64,000 nucleotides of DNA from Prorocentrum cordatum (GCA_963575745.1 CAUYUJ010016493.1:812070-876069); one strand, 5' to 3'. Positions 42,471 through 54,300 are shown, counted from the stretch's first letter. Notes: generated from the sequence alone by a model not told the origin. A program made the numbers and translations.

Positions 42471-45400
42471 GCATTGCCAACACCGCTGTCCATGCCGCTT
42501 CCGTGGGAGGAAGAGCTGGCTGTTTGCTGCCATTGTTTAGCGTGGGTAGTCTCAGCAAAGGCGTCCAGTAGCTCCTCGGCTCGGCGTACATTTGGAAATT
42601 CCCCGCCATCGAAAGTCCATCCTTCGCGTCGACCTGACACATCAGCCAGCTGATGCCACAGAATGCGCTGAGGGATGTCCCAGTTCGCGTCTACAAAGTT
42701 ACGCGCGCCTGCAGTGAGCGGCCCGCGGACGCGCCTGGCTCAACGCCGAGATTCCCCGCGTTGGAAATCGAGCACGACGCCGCTGCCAGCTCGCGAGACT
42801 GGATTGCGAAACCCAAGGCGCACAAGCCAAGCTTTGAACCACTCAGCAAGACAGCGGCGCAGGAGTGCATATCCAGGATCGGCAGCTGGCGCTCGGATGT
42901 CGAGGAGCGCAGTAAGGCACATGCCTCGCGCGTGCCCCCAGCCGCCGCGCCAAGCCGCCGCCGCAGGTGTAGACGCGCCGCACATGGAAGTCCATGGACC
43001 TGACTCCCATATCTCAACCCAGCCTGCTGCCCCGCCATCTCCAGCTCTTGAAATATGTTGACAAGCGTCGAGGCACATGCATATCTCCGAACTTTGCGAT
43101 GCCTGCGTGCGCCGGCGAAACGCTTGCGCCTGGCGGCCCTCCCCAATCTCCTGCCGCCGGCAAGGTCAACTCTCCGGCGCGTTGTTTAAGGACCAGCCAC
43201 CACTTGAACGCCACGATGCCGCAGGCACCGCCTAACGATTCGTGCATCTCGCATACCCGAGCAGGTGATGGAGGGTTCCTCGCGAATGAATGTGTTACTC
43301 GCCGAGAAGATCCGAAGTAGGAAGAGCGGTGGCACCAGCATGCACGCTTCATGAAACGCTGACCCCCCCCGCGATAGCTGCCCCCCCGCCCCCTGGCCTG
43401 GCTGAGTCGTTCGAGCCAACTCGCAAATGAGTGGCTCGCGTGCGGGGGATTATAGAGATGAGTCCTACGATTCGGACGCCTGAACTCCTCTACGGGAATT
43501 ATCGCCCCAGCACTGGCATGAGTTCCCATGGCCAGGTCTGACACTACTCACACATCGCATGTAGCGTGAGCAACTCCTGCAAAGCTGTGTCGGGTGGACG
43601 CTCTTGGCCAATCGATAAGAGTCGATCGGCCCCGCGGCCTGCCCGAGGTTTCATCTGCTCGAGCGCCGCCCCCACCTCCTCGACTGAGAGTGGAGTGAGA
43701 GGCTCGACCGAAGAGCGCCACCGAATCCGATCAGAGGAAGTTTATGCATATCTGAAACCGAAGCAGACCTTGGATGTCCAAAGAGCGCGCCAATGACTCG
43801 ACTCGCGGTGCACGACGTCACGAGCGCGGTACACAGCGCCATTGGGCACAGAAGATTTGCTCCGCCAGAGGTCCCTCTTTGGTAGCTCGCAATATGGCAC
43901 CTTCGTCGCCGTTCTACATGATCCAATCCTTGAAGTCCCTGAGAGACGCCGAAACTGATCGACTCCTAGCTCGAATTGCTATCGTCGTAGCCTCCTGAGC
44001 GTAGTTGCCCAGCTGCGTACTGTTGTTCTCGCGCAGGGAATCTCGCAATTCTTGCAAAGTAGTCCACGACGTGGCACACGTCGCCTGGCCGACAAGCGCG
44101 AAGACCTCACCGGGGCGCAGCTTGCCAACTTGCTGTCGGCAGCAGCTAAAGCTTCGGAGCGATTTGCACAAGTGCCTCGATGTTTGTGGACCGCGAGCTC
44201 ACAGAGGAACATTTGAACTCCTTCCCACCATTTCGCTACTACGCCCTGGAAGGGCACGTCGCCGCAGCGCTCGGACTGCCCCCCTCACGCGCAGCAAGCC
44301 GAGGCCCGTCAACGCGAGAAGGCATATCCGAAAAAGAAAAACCGTGAGGGATGTGAAATGCATGCCTCACTCTACTGGCCCAAGCGGCGCGTGCCCCGCT
44401 GACAGCCAGAACATGGGTCCTCCGACCTGGAGAAAAATGGAAGGCCTGGCTGGTTCCCAGACCCAGCCAAGAGCGCGGCGGCGGCGGAAACCTGCCCCAA
44501 CTCGAGCCCACAGATCGGGGGAGGGGGAGAAAGCAGGAGCACACGCACCAGCAATGAAGTGGGCTGCGAGGCCGTGGTCTTCATTAGGTAACTGGCTCTC
44601 GCTTTGGGAGGGGGTCTCTAACTCATCTGAAGTTCCAACCGATATGTGACTGACGCAGTTGGGCTCTCCAGCCCACGGATCGATCTCGTCCTCGGGAAAT
44701 CCCACGCGACGCGCAATCCAGAGTTCAAGACCCCCACGGGCCTGTGGAAAATTCGACAGGGCCCTGACCAGAAGTGGCAAGTGGCTTCGAGCTCTCGGAG
44801 ACGGGATCGCGTTCGAACATGTCCCCAAGAAGCTTGGCAGCGAGCTCATATTGTTTTTCACGAACCAAAGCTTGTTCAGTTACCTGCACAGACACCTAGC
44901 AGTTTTACCGGCATTCTGAGGCCGGGCTATTTGGGGAAGTCTGTCAGGCACAAGGAGCGAGCTGGTGACCAGCTGTTCGCCATTCGCCACTCCCTCTCAG
45001 CTGAAACACGAGCGCGCAATGAGGCTTCCACGGGACATCCTGGATCGCCTGCACGCCGCACGCATGGCATGGCTGATGGCGAAGCCAAAAGTATAATCTA
45101 CGCGAGAAGAGCCACTCTTACGGACGCAAGCGTGCCCCTTGGAGCTTCGATGAGTGATTGCCCGGTCTCCCCGAGGAAACCACGCGACGAGAGTTCCGAA
45201 GATGGTGTGCAAAAATTTCCGAGCACCACCCAACAGAGATGCAGGGCCGAAACAAAGGCCCAAAGCTTGGACAACCGAGGCATGCTTCCCCAGCATATCC
45301 TTTGGAATGGTGCCCGTAAGAAGTGCACAACAGACGTGCTGCACCCCTGTTCGCGAGCAACTACAGGCAGGAAGCCCTCAAGCATGTTGTGACCTTTTGA

Positions 45401-45779
45401 ACGAACAGCTGGCAGATCTCCGCACACCTAACACAGTCGATGAGACCGGCGATGTCCTCGGGGCAGGAGCATTGGCCCTCCCTCGCTGGCCCGCGCGCGA
45501 CCAGAAGCTCCCATAAGATGGCGGCCCGTCGGTCGAGCACCATTCCAGGAACAGCGGAACGCGGAGGAGGAGGAGGAGGAGGCGGAGGAGGAGGAGGTGG
45601 AGGAGGAGGAGGAGGCGGAGGCGGAGGCGGATCTGGTTTTCCTGCGCCGCGCTCCTGCCTGTTCGGTGCCGGCGCGCGCCCCATGCTTTCTGCCACACGT
45701 TGACAGACGCTGGGCGAGCGCAGGCGGCAGATGCAGCCCCATGACTTCCTGTCCAGGAGCGCGGTGCGACTGAACTATA
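42471..45779. other. Unassigned intron sequence with protein-like scraps
   Basis: About 44060-44330 has broken protein-like text in two frames (RRLADKREDLTGAQLANLL and VDRELTEEHLNSFPPFRYYA), probably a dead mobile-element gene. 45561-45630 is a GGA/GGC tract. The rest shows nothing I can name. Confidence 0.4.
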
Positions 45780-45955
45780 CAGTTGGGGCCCTGAAGAAGG
45801 AACCTTTTTCGTTGGGGAGGGGCCCCGCGTTCCTTAAGTGTTTCACAGCTTGCCTCAGGTTTTCCTTATGTTTTCGATAGCAAGTCGAAGTTTAACTTAT
45901 GGAAAAAAGGGGCCTCGTTCCTTATTTAGGGTTCCTTAGGTCAACGCCCCGACTG
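45780..45955. mobile_element. 176-bp MITE, CAGT...ACTG family, copy 2
   Basis: Begins CAGTTGGGGCCCTGAAGAAG and ends ...CAACGCCCCGACTG, flanked by TA (45778-45779, 45956-45957). Similar along its whole length to 18176-18352, for example GTTGGGGAGGGGC and GGGGCCTCG(C/T)TCCTTATTT. It carries no reading frame. Its autonomous partner, presumably a Tc1/mariner-like transposase, is not in the window. Confidence 0.85.
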
Positions 45956-46191
45956 TATATTTAGAGGTGGCCGAATCCCCGCATGATTGAGCAGCGCCAC
46001 TCGAAGAACTGGAAGTAGCATCAGACACAAGACTGAAACTGCCACGGCCGCGAATCAGCACGTTCCCCGCTCAACAGGTTGGCTTTTTGCAGCAGATCCC
46101 CACCGACGAATGCTTCTGACGCGAAGCAGAGAACTCAGGTCGGAAGAGATGCCCGGGGTCTGGGCCTTCGGTCGCGCGCTCCAATTAGCTG
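45956..46191. other. Between MITE and LINE ORF1 remnant
   Basis: Nothing recognisable; may be the broken 3' part of the ORF1 remnant on the - strand. Confidence 0.4.
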
Positions 46192-47284
46192 CTAGATTTG
46201 GCGCCATACCCGCCCGTGGCCTCCCGGACGGCCACTTGCTTCGCTCTTGGTTGCGCCTGGCGCGATGGCTGCGGCCCTCGCTGCCGCCTTCTTGGCCTGT
46301 CGTATCCTCTGGACCTCGACCTCGATCTGGGCGGAGTCGTCTGGCGAAGCTGGCACCGCCTCGGCGGCGACACCTGAGCTAGGCCCACTGGCTGTCTTGC
46401 GTTGGTGCCGCTGCGCCCATGGCGCCACCGCCCTCGCCCTTCCTCTTCCTGGCGAGCCGATCCAGCACCTGGGACTGCATCGCTTTCATGCGGTCCCTCA
46501 ACTGCGAAATGCGTTCACTCGTGCCCGTGAGGTCGAGCTTGGTAGCCCTAAGGTCGGCCTCGAGCTTCGGGAGCTCGTCCTTCTCTGCTGGCTCGTACTC
46601 ACACTCCCCCGCGTTGGGGAGCTCGAAAAACTTGGCGCACCACTCGGCATCGAGCCGAACCTTGCCGCTGGCTGAAAGGGCACCAGCTGCCAAAGAGCTT
46701 TCGCTCGGGGAATCCCCTAAGCCCATCTCGGCTGCTAGCGCCTGCACCGCCAGCCGCCCGGCGATCTCCTCCTCCACCAAGGTGTACAAAGCGTCGCATT
46801 ATTTGGCACTGGCGCGCGCCAACGTCTCGCGGCACCTCGCGACCTGCTGCGCTGATTGGTCGTGTTTGACGTTGGCTTCGCTCCAAGCGCCATCCGCCCG
46901 CCTGACCGCCTCAGCGGCGCTGGGCGCTGCTGCCTGCTGCGCCGCCGCAGGCTGCTGGATGGCTGCCGCGATCGGTGCCTTGAGCAGCGGGTCCTTGGCG
47001 ACCGCGAGCGCCTGTTTGAGGATGTCTGTGGGCGGGGCGATGGGCTGCGACGCGGGCTGGAGCGCCTGCTGGAGCGCGCTGTCTTTTGCCAAGCTTTTGC
47101 CGCCGCCCATGCTGCTGCTCAATTGTGGCTCGTAGATGCTGACCTGCCTATTGCAGTGCTGGCTCTTGTTGCTGCAAGATACCAACACGTCCTTCCGTTC
47201 GTGCCGTCCGCAGCCGCCGCAGGTTGGCCAAGCCCTGGTTGGGGGACTGCCTCCTGAGTTTCCAGACTTGCCGCCGCCTGCCAT
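46192..47284 (-). pseudogene. LINE ORF1 (gag-like) remnant
   Basis: On the - strand, ATG at 47284 opens MAGGGKSGNSGG, then a cysteine cluster (CGGCGRHERKDVLVSC..C) like the zinc-binding head of dinoflagellate LINE ORF1 proteins. An Ala/Gln-rich coiled coil follows. TAA at 46799-46801 interrupts, and the same frame goes on as LYTLVEEEIAGRLAVQALAA... and a second coiled coil with a basic end (LRDRMKAMQSQVLDRLARKR). After the stop near 46379 another frame (IRQAKKAAARAAA) looks like its continuation, so a frameshift is likely. No RT is attached. Orientation is opposite to the LINE ORF2 remnant at 39-41 kb, so the two are separate insertions. Confidence 0.55.
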
Positions 47285-48744
47285 GATGACAATTTACCCA
47301 TGACTGGCCGCGGTTAGAAGCTGAACGAACAAGGGTAAACATTAGCTGGAACCGCGCCCCTCAAGAACCCCGTGGAGGTGGTGGGCGGACTCCTGGTGCC
47401 CAGAATGAGCGCCCGAGCCCGAAACTTGAGAGGAGGAGGAGGAGGAGGAGGAGGAGGAGGAGGAGAAGAGGAAGACAGGAGCAGGAGGGGGAGAGGAGGG
47501 ACAGGCAAATGCATCGGAGCCGAAGACGTTCTTACATATGTGATGCAGAAGGCGGGCGCAGGCATGGCGAAGAGGAGAAGGGATGAAGAGGACAAAGACG
47601 ACGACAATGAGGAGGGAACGGGGAAGAAGGAAGAAGATCTCCCACAGGCCTCTGCAGTTTGAGAGGGGTATGTTGCCATCCCGTCTACAGTTGCTTCAGG
47701 CCTTGTCCCATGATATCACAGGAGAGGACCGCGTTGGTTTTGGATTTTGGAGTAGCAGTAGCCAGCGCAGGAGGAGGACGACGGCGACAAGCACGAGAAA
47801 CAGAAGGGCGCCGGCGACCAGCAAAAAAGGAAGGGAGGGCGAGGAGGAGGAGGAGGAGGAGGAGGAGGCGGACACGGAAGAGCAGGAAGAGAAGGAGGAG
47901 AACGAAGAGAAAGAGAAGGAGGAGGAAGTAGGAGAAAGAGGCGGAGGACCTGGAAGAGGGCGAGCTGGAGGAGGAGGACGACGACGGCGACCAGCAGCAG
48001 TGGGACAGTAGCGGCGACGACGGCGACGACCGCGGAGTCGGCACCGACTGGTGACCCGCGGCCGCGGCGGCCGAGGGCGGTTCCCAAGCGCGGCGCCCGA
48101 GGCCTGCGACGACACAGCCGCTTGCCGGCCCCCTCCGCCGCGTTCCCCGCCCCCGCCGGGCGCGGCGCTGCCTCGTGTCGTCGTCAGTTCGTCGTCGCAT
48201 CCGGCGGCAGGTCTGTGTATATTCCTCTTCCTCCTCCTCCCCCTCCTCCTCCTCCTCCTTCTCCTCCCCCTCCTCCTCCTCCTCCTCCTTCTCCTCCTCC
48301 TCATCAGCATCATCATCATCGTCCTCCTCCGCCTCCTGCTCCTTCTCCTCCTCCTTCATCCTCCTCTCTCCTCCTCCTCCTCCTCCTCCTCCTCCTCCTC
48401 CTCCTCCTCCTCCTCCTCCTCCTCGTCCTCGTCCTCCTCCTCCTCCTCCTCCTCCTCCTCCTTTCCCTCTTCCTCCTCCGCCATTTAACTTCCTCCCTTC
48501 ATGATCGTCCTCGTCCTCCTCCTCTTCTTGCTATTCCTTCTCCTCCTTATCCTCCTCCTTCTGATCCTCCCTCGAAGAGGAATGGGGGTGAGAGCGAGGG
48601 GCAGATGAAGGACGGAAGAGGAGACGGTGGAAGGAGGAAGAGGACGGCAACGAAAGAGGCATGATGAGGAAGGAAGGTGGTGATCATTTTCCTGTGACAC
48701 GCTAGACAAGCAGCGCAGCCCGACACATGTCGCCGTGGCGCTCC
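47285..48744. repeat. GGA and TCC simple-sequence region
   Basis: GGA at 47430-47465 and 47835-47945; TCC/CTC at 48225-48480, including a long pure stretch at about 48365-48460. The strand bias switches from purine to pyrimidine near 48,150. No gene. Confidence 0.85.
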
Positions 48745-49500
48745 AAGGCGACGGCGAGGTCTCATCTGACCTGAATAAGCAGTCACTCTGCTGGACCTCC
48801 CAGGAGCCCACCAAATTTTCGACACTTTCGCAGCTTGCAACCCCCAGCGACGTCGAGGTCTCATCTGATCTAGATAGGACGTCTCTCCGCTGGACCTCCC
48901 AGGAGCCAATGACAGTGGCGAAAGTTTCGCAGGCCGCAAACCCTAGCGACGGCAAGGTCCCATCTGATCTGAGTAGGACGTCACTCCGCTGGACCTCCCA
49001 AGAGCACACGAAAGTGGCAATGGATTCGCAATGCGCAATCCCTAGCGACGGCGAGGCCTCATCTGATCTGAACAGGACGCCAACCCGCTGGATCTCCCAG
49101 GAACACACGAAAGTGGCAACGGATTCGCAATGCGCAATCCCTAGCGATGGCGAGGCCTCATCTGATCTGAATAAGCCGTCATTCCGCTGGAACTCCCAGG
49201 AAGGCACGAGAGTGGCCACAGCCTTGCAGTTCGCAGCCCCCAGCGACGGCAAGGCCTCATCTGATGCAAATAGGACGTCACTCCGCTGGACCTCCCAGGA
49301 GCCCACGAAAGTGGCGTCCGTTTCGCAGCTCGCCCCCAGGAGAGCACGAAAGTGGCAACAGATTTGCAGTTCGCAGCCCTAGCGACGGCAAGGGCTCGTC
49401 TGATCTGACTAGGTCGTCGCTCTGTTGGACCTCCCAGGAGCCCGCGAAAGTGGCGACTGTTTCGCGCTTCGGTTTGGCGGCGAGGCAAGAGGTAAGCGGC
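48745..49500 (+). repeat. 99-bp minisatellite (33 codons), about seven units
   Basis: CTCATCTGATCTGA recurs at 48761, 48860, 48959, 49058, 49157 and 49256, exactly 99 bp apart; a final unit (49395) is offset by an extra 40 bp. Because 99 is divisible by three, the + frame from 48735 to 49382 is uninterrupted and gives a 33-residue repeat (SDGEASSDLNRTPTRW..SQE). The - strand is open too. Coding is possible but unsupported by any flanking gene. Confidence 0.85.
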
Positions 49501-49600
49501 AGGAGAGAAGAGGAGGAGGGAAGAGAAGAGAAGGGAAGCGGGAGGAGGAGACGCGACCGCAGAGCTCGATCCAAAACGAGAACCCAACGCAGGAGGGTCC
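49501..49600 (+). repeat. Shared 3' flank of the minisatellite family, copy 1
   Basis: GAGGAGGGAAGAGA..., ACGCGACCGCAG.GCTC, CAAAACGAGAACCCAACGCA and GGAGGGT match 57298-57390. The tandem arrays are therefore part of a larger repeated element, not independent satellites. Confidence 0.75.
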
Positions 49601-50224
49601 TCCTCCCCCTTCTCCTATGTACGCAGTTCCCCCTCTCCAATTGTGCATAACACCGTGGGATTTGTTTGAGAGTTCCAGGTCCGCCATGGCACGCGTCCAC
49701 GGATAGAGAAAAAATCAGCGCAAAGGGAAGGGATGGGTGGGAGGAGTAGGATGTCAGATACGGCGCGAGCGCACCTAGCTTGACCCCTGCCCCCCCCCCC
49801 TACCCTCCCCCACCTCGGTCGGAGGCCTCCAAACGCCCGAAGAGCGGGGAGAAGCTCCCGAACAACGCCCAACAATACATGATGGACCCACGAACCCGGA
49901 ACGGAATATAGAAGTGTGCGGCACGGCAGCGTTTTCAAGACGCTTGATTGGGCGACGGGCAGTTGCAATGCTAAGTGTACAGATGTGAATGTACCGTGCC
50001 AAGGGCTGTGTTGTGCTGTGCCGCGCTGAATTGCGATTTGCCATGCCTCGACTGTGCTCTATAGTGTAGTGGATCGAGTCCTCCTTTGCGCCCGAGTCCT
50101 GACCGAACTGATCTGGATCTTAAGCCCGAGCTGCCTGAGCACATAGTGGCTGGCCCAGAGCTAGTTGAAGCCAAAACGTGCGGGACGTTCACTCAACTCG
50201 AGCTCAAAATCCGACTCACCTCCG
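49601..50224. other. Unassigned sequence
   Basis: A C-run at 49790-49800 and T/G-rich TGTGCTGTGCCG text near 50010. No gene. Confidence 0.45.
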
Positions 50225-50630
50225 AAAAGGGACGACACGACACGGGACACAGGCTCACGGACGCGCCACAGGATGTGCCAGGGGCGCAATATCGGGGATG
50301 CGCCAGGGGACGTATCAGGGAACGTGTTAGGGGAGGTGCCGTGGACGTGTCAGGGACTTACCACGGGACGTGCCAAGGCGCGTGCCATTGGGCGTGCCAG
50401 AGGACGTCATGGCAGGGGACGTGGCAAGGGGCGCGCCACGGAACGGGCAGGGGGAACGCCTGAGGACTAGCCAGGAAACGCGACAGAGGACGAGCCAGGG
50501 AATGTGTGCCCTGCCGAGGGGCGTGCTAAGGGACGTGCCAGGGCTAGTCACGCCAGAACGTTGCAAGGGACGCGCCAGGGGAGGCGCGAGCGCGCCAGGG
50601 GACGTCCCACGGACGGGCGGGCATGGGTTG
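50225..50630 (+). repeat. Degenerate GGGACGTGCCAG repeat
   Basis: About 20 variants of GGGACGTGCCA(G/A)GG at 12-25-nt spacing. Confidence 0.7.
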
Positions 50631-50639
50631 CGACACCTT

Positions 50640-50990
50640 TTATTGCGACAAGTGTTCCGCTTGATGCATCCTCAGGAAATCCTGATGTTTGACATGCGCC
50701 CAGGCGACCTGGCAACGTGCAAACAAGCGTATCGCTCGAGGCATCCTCAACACATCCTCATGTTAGACATCTGCCTGGGCGACCTGGACGCGTGAAAACA
50801 AGCGTTTCGTTTAAGACATCCATCCCAAATCCTCATGCTAGACACCCGCCTAGGCGACCTGGAGATGTGAAAACAAGCGTTTCGCCCGAGACGTCCTCAA
50901 CACGTCCTCATGTTAGACATCTGCCTGGGCGACCTGGACACGTGAAAAACAACGGCAGGCATCCTGACTACATTATCATGTTAGACATCC
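50640..50990 (+). repeat. 75-bp tandem repeat, four to five units
   Basis: GCGACCTGG recurs at 50704, 50779, 50854 and 50929, a period of exactly 75 bp. Units carry CATCCTCAACACATCCTCAT, GTTAGACATCTGCCTGG and GTGAAAACAAGCG. The period equals that at 8911-9275 but the sequence is unrelated. Confidence 0.85.
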
Positions 50991-51094
50991 GGCATGCAGC
51001 GCTGTGTCTCCTCCCCCTCCTCCCCCTCCTCCTCCCCCTCCTCCTCCTCCTCCTCCTTCTCCTCCACCTCCTCCTCCTCCTTCCCCTGGTGGGG

Positions 51095-51172
51095 GGCACG
51101 GCGGACTTCGTCTACATCCCGCAGTTCGGGGCGGGCGTCGGCTCCCTGAACGTGGCCTGCGCGGCGAGCGTG
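51095..51172 (+). CDS. SpoU/TrmH-family RNA 2'-O-methyltransferase, exon c (SLNV motif)
   Basis: Twenty-six codons: GTADFVYIPQFG then AGVGSLNVACAASV. FVYIPQ-G---SLNV--AAS is motif 3 of the SpoU family, the C-terminal part of the trefoil knot holding AdoMet. The donor is GC (GCGCTCCG from 51173), the same non-canonical type as exon a. The 3' splice site is odd: no AG exists between 50999 and this exon, only a (TCC)n tract followed by CTGGTGGGG. Either a non-AG acceptor is used, the sequence has an error, or the start is slightly different. Spacing to exon b fits the family exactly. Confidence 0.65.
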
Positions 51173-51600
51173 GCGCTCCGCCGCCCGCCGTGCCTCCCCC
51201 CGCGCACGTGGCGCTGCGTCCTCCCCCCGGGGAAGGGAGGGAAGAGAGAGAGGGGCGCAGATCAGCAGGCAAGGGCGAGGCAGGAGAGGGCACAGGATGT
51301 TGAGGACGAGGACGAGGACGAGGAGGAGGAGGAGGAGGAGGATTTCCCAGAGTAGGGGCACGTGGCGATGCATCCTCTCCCGGGGGAGGGAGGGAAGCGA
51401 GGGGGTGCAGGGGAAGAGAGGAGGAGGAGGAGGAGGAGGAGGAGGAGGAGGAGGAGGAGGAGGAGGAGGCGGAGGATTTTCCGGAGCAGGGGGCACGCCG
51501 GAGGTGATCCTGCTTGTTGCCCTGCCCCCCTTCTGGCCAGGATTCCGCATCGCTCGAAGCAGTGCCCGTCCTCCTCCCGGGAACGCCCCCCAGACCTTAG
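51173..51600 (+). repeat. Intron with 150-bp imperfect tandem duplication and GGA tracts
   Basis: GGCACGTGGCG-TGC-TCCTC-C-CGGGG-AGGGAGGGAAG begins two units (about 51206 and 51357). Each runs through a GGA tract (51311-51343; 51420-51475) to GGATTTTCC-.AG. No coding is supported. Confidence 0.7.
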
Positions 51601-51840
51601 TGGGCCCTGGAAACGACAGGGCCGTTTTTTTACCGGTTCCATTTTGCCGTTTTTGTTGCCGGTTCCGACGCCGTGTTTTTACCGGTTCCGTCGCAGTTGT
51701 TTGACCTGTTCCGGCTCCGGTTCCAATCCTGGAGCCGTTTTTGTTGACGCTTCCGGTCGCCGTTCTTTTGCCGTTTCCATTTTCAAGGGACATTTTTTTG
51801 GAAACGGTGAAAGAACGGCCCTGCCGTTTCCGGGGCCTAC
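51601..51840. repeat. 240-bp foldback element with 40-bp inverted ends
   Basis: GGGCCCTGGAAACGACAGGG (left end, from 51603) is mirrored at the right end as the complement of GGCCCCGGAAACGGCAGGGC, with the match running on through GCCGTT-TTT-ACCG-TTCC. The interior repeats TTTTTACCGGTTCC. MITE-like; target duplication unclear. Confidence 0.65.
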
Positions 51841-53233
51841 AGAGCCCCAGACATGCTCGCGCCATGGAAAGATCACGACGCGAGGTTCTGTCGGCAGCTC
51901 TTGGGGGGCCCCGGGAGCCCAACGGCTCGGGATGTCTCGCTGCTTGTGGGTCGTGGTGGTGAAGACGATGGCCGTTGAATGCCAAACGATCGCGGGTTGA
52001 ACAAGTTGGTCAAACAGGCGTTCGCGTTTGCTAGAGTATGGCCTGTCTTGCTTTCCATTAGCTAACGCAATGTTATGAATCCCGCTCCCGTGTGAATAGA
52101 ACGTAGCCGTTGTTCCAAACATGGTGTACACGTTCTTTTCACCGCTACCTACGTTGGACGGCGAGGGATGAGAGCCAGCCTTGGGGAAAGGGTCGAGACT
52201 TCGGCGGATCCCGCACTCAAAGATTCAAAGCATCGCATCGGATGTTTGGGCCAGGACCTTCCCAAAATTCGAAGGGGCCCAAGCCAGATCTGCAGGGCCC
52301 TGGCTCCTCTTTCTCGTCCTCCTCCTCCTCCTCCTTCTCCTCCTCCTCCTCCTCCTCACTGGCATCCGGCGTGTCGAAATTTGCTCGAGACACGCGCCCA
52401 GGGAGCCCTCAACCCCATACCCCGAGGCGAGCTTTCATCTCCAGTGAAAACAACCTCCGGACGCACTTAACTGCGAAACAGTGTCGGGACAATGATTTGC
52501 TCGTGTCGCGAGGTCTGGGTCCCCAGAGGGTCTCCAGCGATCTCCAGAAGTACCTTTGGTCCCTGGCGGACGTCCAATAACCTCGAAGCGTGATGTTTGG
52601 GTGCTCCCCTGCCCATGCCAGGGTCGGGAGACTAACCTGACTGTGTCGGAGCACTTGTACTTGGATCTAGTCCTTTGTGGGAATCCAGTCGCAACAGTCT
52701 CAACCGAAAAACGCGGCGACGGGCGTCGAGTCCAAGGCGCTCTTCACGCGAAGATGCCGGCCGTCCGACATCGAACGAGCATCATGGACGTTACTGGAGG
52801 CGGAGAGGCGATGCGCAGCGCACATTGGCAGGGTGTATCACGTGGGGGAAGCGGCGGCGGGAAGTGGCTCTCTTGCGCGGGACGCCGGCGGGGAGGGGCG
52901 AGGGGGGGCCGCGTGTGAGGCGGTCTCGGCGCGCGCGGGGGCGGGAGGGGGCACAACGGGCGGGCGGGATGGCTTTCGGGGGGGGGGGGGGGGGGGGCGC
53001 GGTCGAGCGAGCCCAGGACTGGGATGGATCGGTCCAGAGCGTTCTCAGAACGCTCTCAGAGCGTTCTGGAGCGGTCTGGAACGGCGCCCGACGCATCCCC
53101 CAGAAGCGCCGGATCTCAGAGAGCCACGATGTGTCTCGGTCCGATTTTGTCCCAGTCCTGGTTTTGTCTGCGTTTGCTGAACAGGGTGGGCCGCGCATCC
53201 CGCCGCGCCCCCGGAAGAGAGCGGCGGCCGGAG
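51841..53233. other. Intron sequence; coding-like block at 52700-52890
   Basis: A + frame through about 52700-52890 reads ALFTRRCRPSDIERASWTLL then EAERRCAAHIGRVYHVG and could be an exon of something, but I recognise no family. (TCC)n at 52315-52357; a run of G at 52979-52996. Confidence 0.35.
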
Positions 53234-53314
53234 GTGCTGTACCAGTTCACCGCATGGGCAAACTCCCCCGGCCGCGGGGGGGTTGGCCTGCCCGAGGACA
53301 CCCCGTCGCGCCAG
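53234..53314 (+). CDS. SpoU/TrmH-family RNA 2'-O-methyltransferase, exon d (C-terminal helix)
   Basis: VLYQFTAWANSPGRG follows an AG acceptor (GGCCGGAG, ending 53233). Joined in phase 0 to exon c it gives SLNVACAASV-VLYQFTAWA, matching the family's SLNV..AASIVL..FA.WA helix with the right spacing. The 3' limit is uncertain: the frame runs into a (TCC)n tract at about 53325, and possible ends are GAG|GACACC or CAG|GGGGGG. Identification depends on exons a to c and is weaker alone. Confidence 0.5.
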
Positions 53315-53324
53315 GGGGGGGAGC

Positions 53325-53850
53325 CTCCTCCTCCTCCTCCTCCTCCTCCTCCTCCTCCTCCCCCTCCTCCTCCTGGCTCAATAGGCCCCAACGGGTTCCC
53401 TCAGGCGCTCTACTACCTCGCCTTGAACTGTACCAGCAGCAACCTAAGGACGCTGACAGGCGCCCATTCACAGACTTGAGCTCTTCGTAAGTGCCCATGC
53501 CGAACCGCTGCCGGGGTCGCTCGCTCGCTCCTCCTCCTCCTCCTCCTCCTCCTCCTCCTCCTCCTCCTCCTCCTCCTCCTCCTCCGTTTCTTTCCTCCTC
53601 CTCTCCCTCCTCCTCCTCTTCCTCCTCAATACTCCTCATCCGTGTCTTTTCCTCCTCTCCCCTCCTCCTCCTCCCTCCTCCTCCTCCTCCTCCTCCTACT
53701 CCTCTTCCTCGGTTTCTTTTCCTCCTCCTCCTCCTCCTCCTCCTCCGCCTCCTACTGCTCCTCCTCATCTCCTTCTCCTTCTCCTTCTCCTTCTCCTTCT
53801 CCTTCTCCTTCTCCTTCTCCTTCTCCTTCTCCTTCTTCTCCCCCTCCTCC
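53325..53850 (+). repeat. (TCC)n and (CTTCTC)n pyrimidine tracts
   Basis: Pure TCC at 53325-53373 and 53528-53583, mixed CCTCCT to 53755, then CTTCTC to 53835. Frames are poly-Pro, poly-Ser or poly-Leu. Confidence 0.9.
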
Positions 53851-53855
53851 TGCAG

Positions 53856-54300
53856 CCCCTGGGGGTCCCGAGTCCGCAGGGGGGGCACCCTGGAGAGCGG
53901 GCGACGCCCCACGCGCGCCCGCCCGTGCGCCGCCCGTGCCCGCCAGCGCCGCCGCCGGTGGCCGCCGTGCGCGTCGCCTCGGAGCGGCAGCCTCCGCCGC
54001 CGCCGCCGCGCGGCGCCGCCGCTGCCGTTGCCGCCGCGCGCGGCGCCCTCGCGCCGCCCCAGCTGCGCCCGCGCTCGCGGCAGCCCAGGAGCGCCACGCC
54101 GCCGCCAGCCCTGCCCCCCCGCAGGCGCTCTCTGCCTCCGGCCAGCATGGCCACGGCCTCACGCCGACCTGGCAGGCGCCCCGGCACGGCCCCCGAGCCG
54201 CCAGCCGCGCCGCCGCCGCCCAGCCGCCCTTGGCGCGCGCCACGCGCCCGCGGCGAAGTGCCCGAGGCGGTTGCAAGCGGCCTGCCCGCCAGGCGTTGCT
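53856..54300 (+). CDS. Candidate next exon: Pro/Ala/Arg-rich GC island
   Basis: A pyrimidine tract ends CCTCCTCCTGCAG at 53855, a textbook acceptor. The frame that starts there (PLGVPSPQGG, later VAAVRVASERQ) is open to 54638 and is about 80% GC. It could be a disordered C-terminal extension of the methyltransferase or an unrelated gene. No domain is recognisable, and the end is not defined. Confidence 0.3.
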
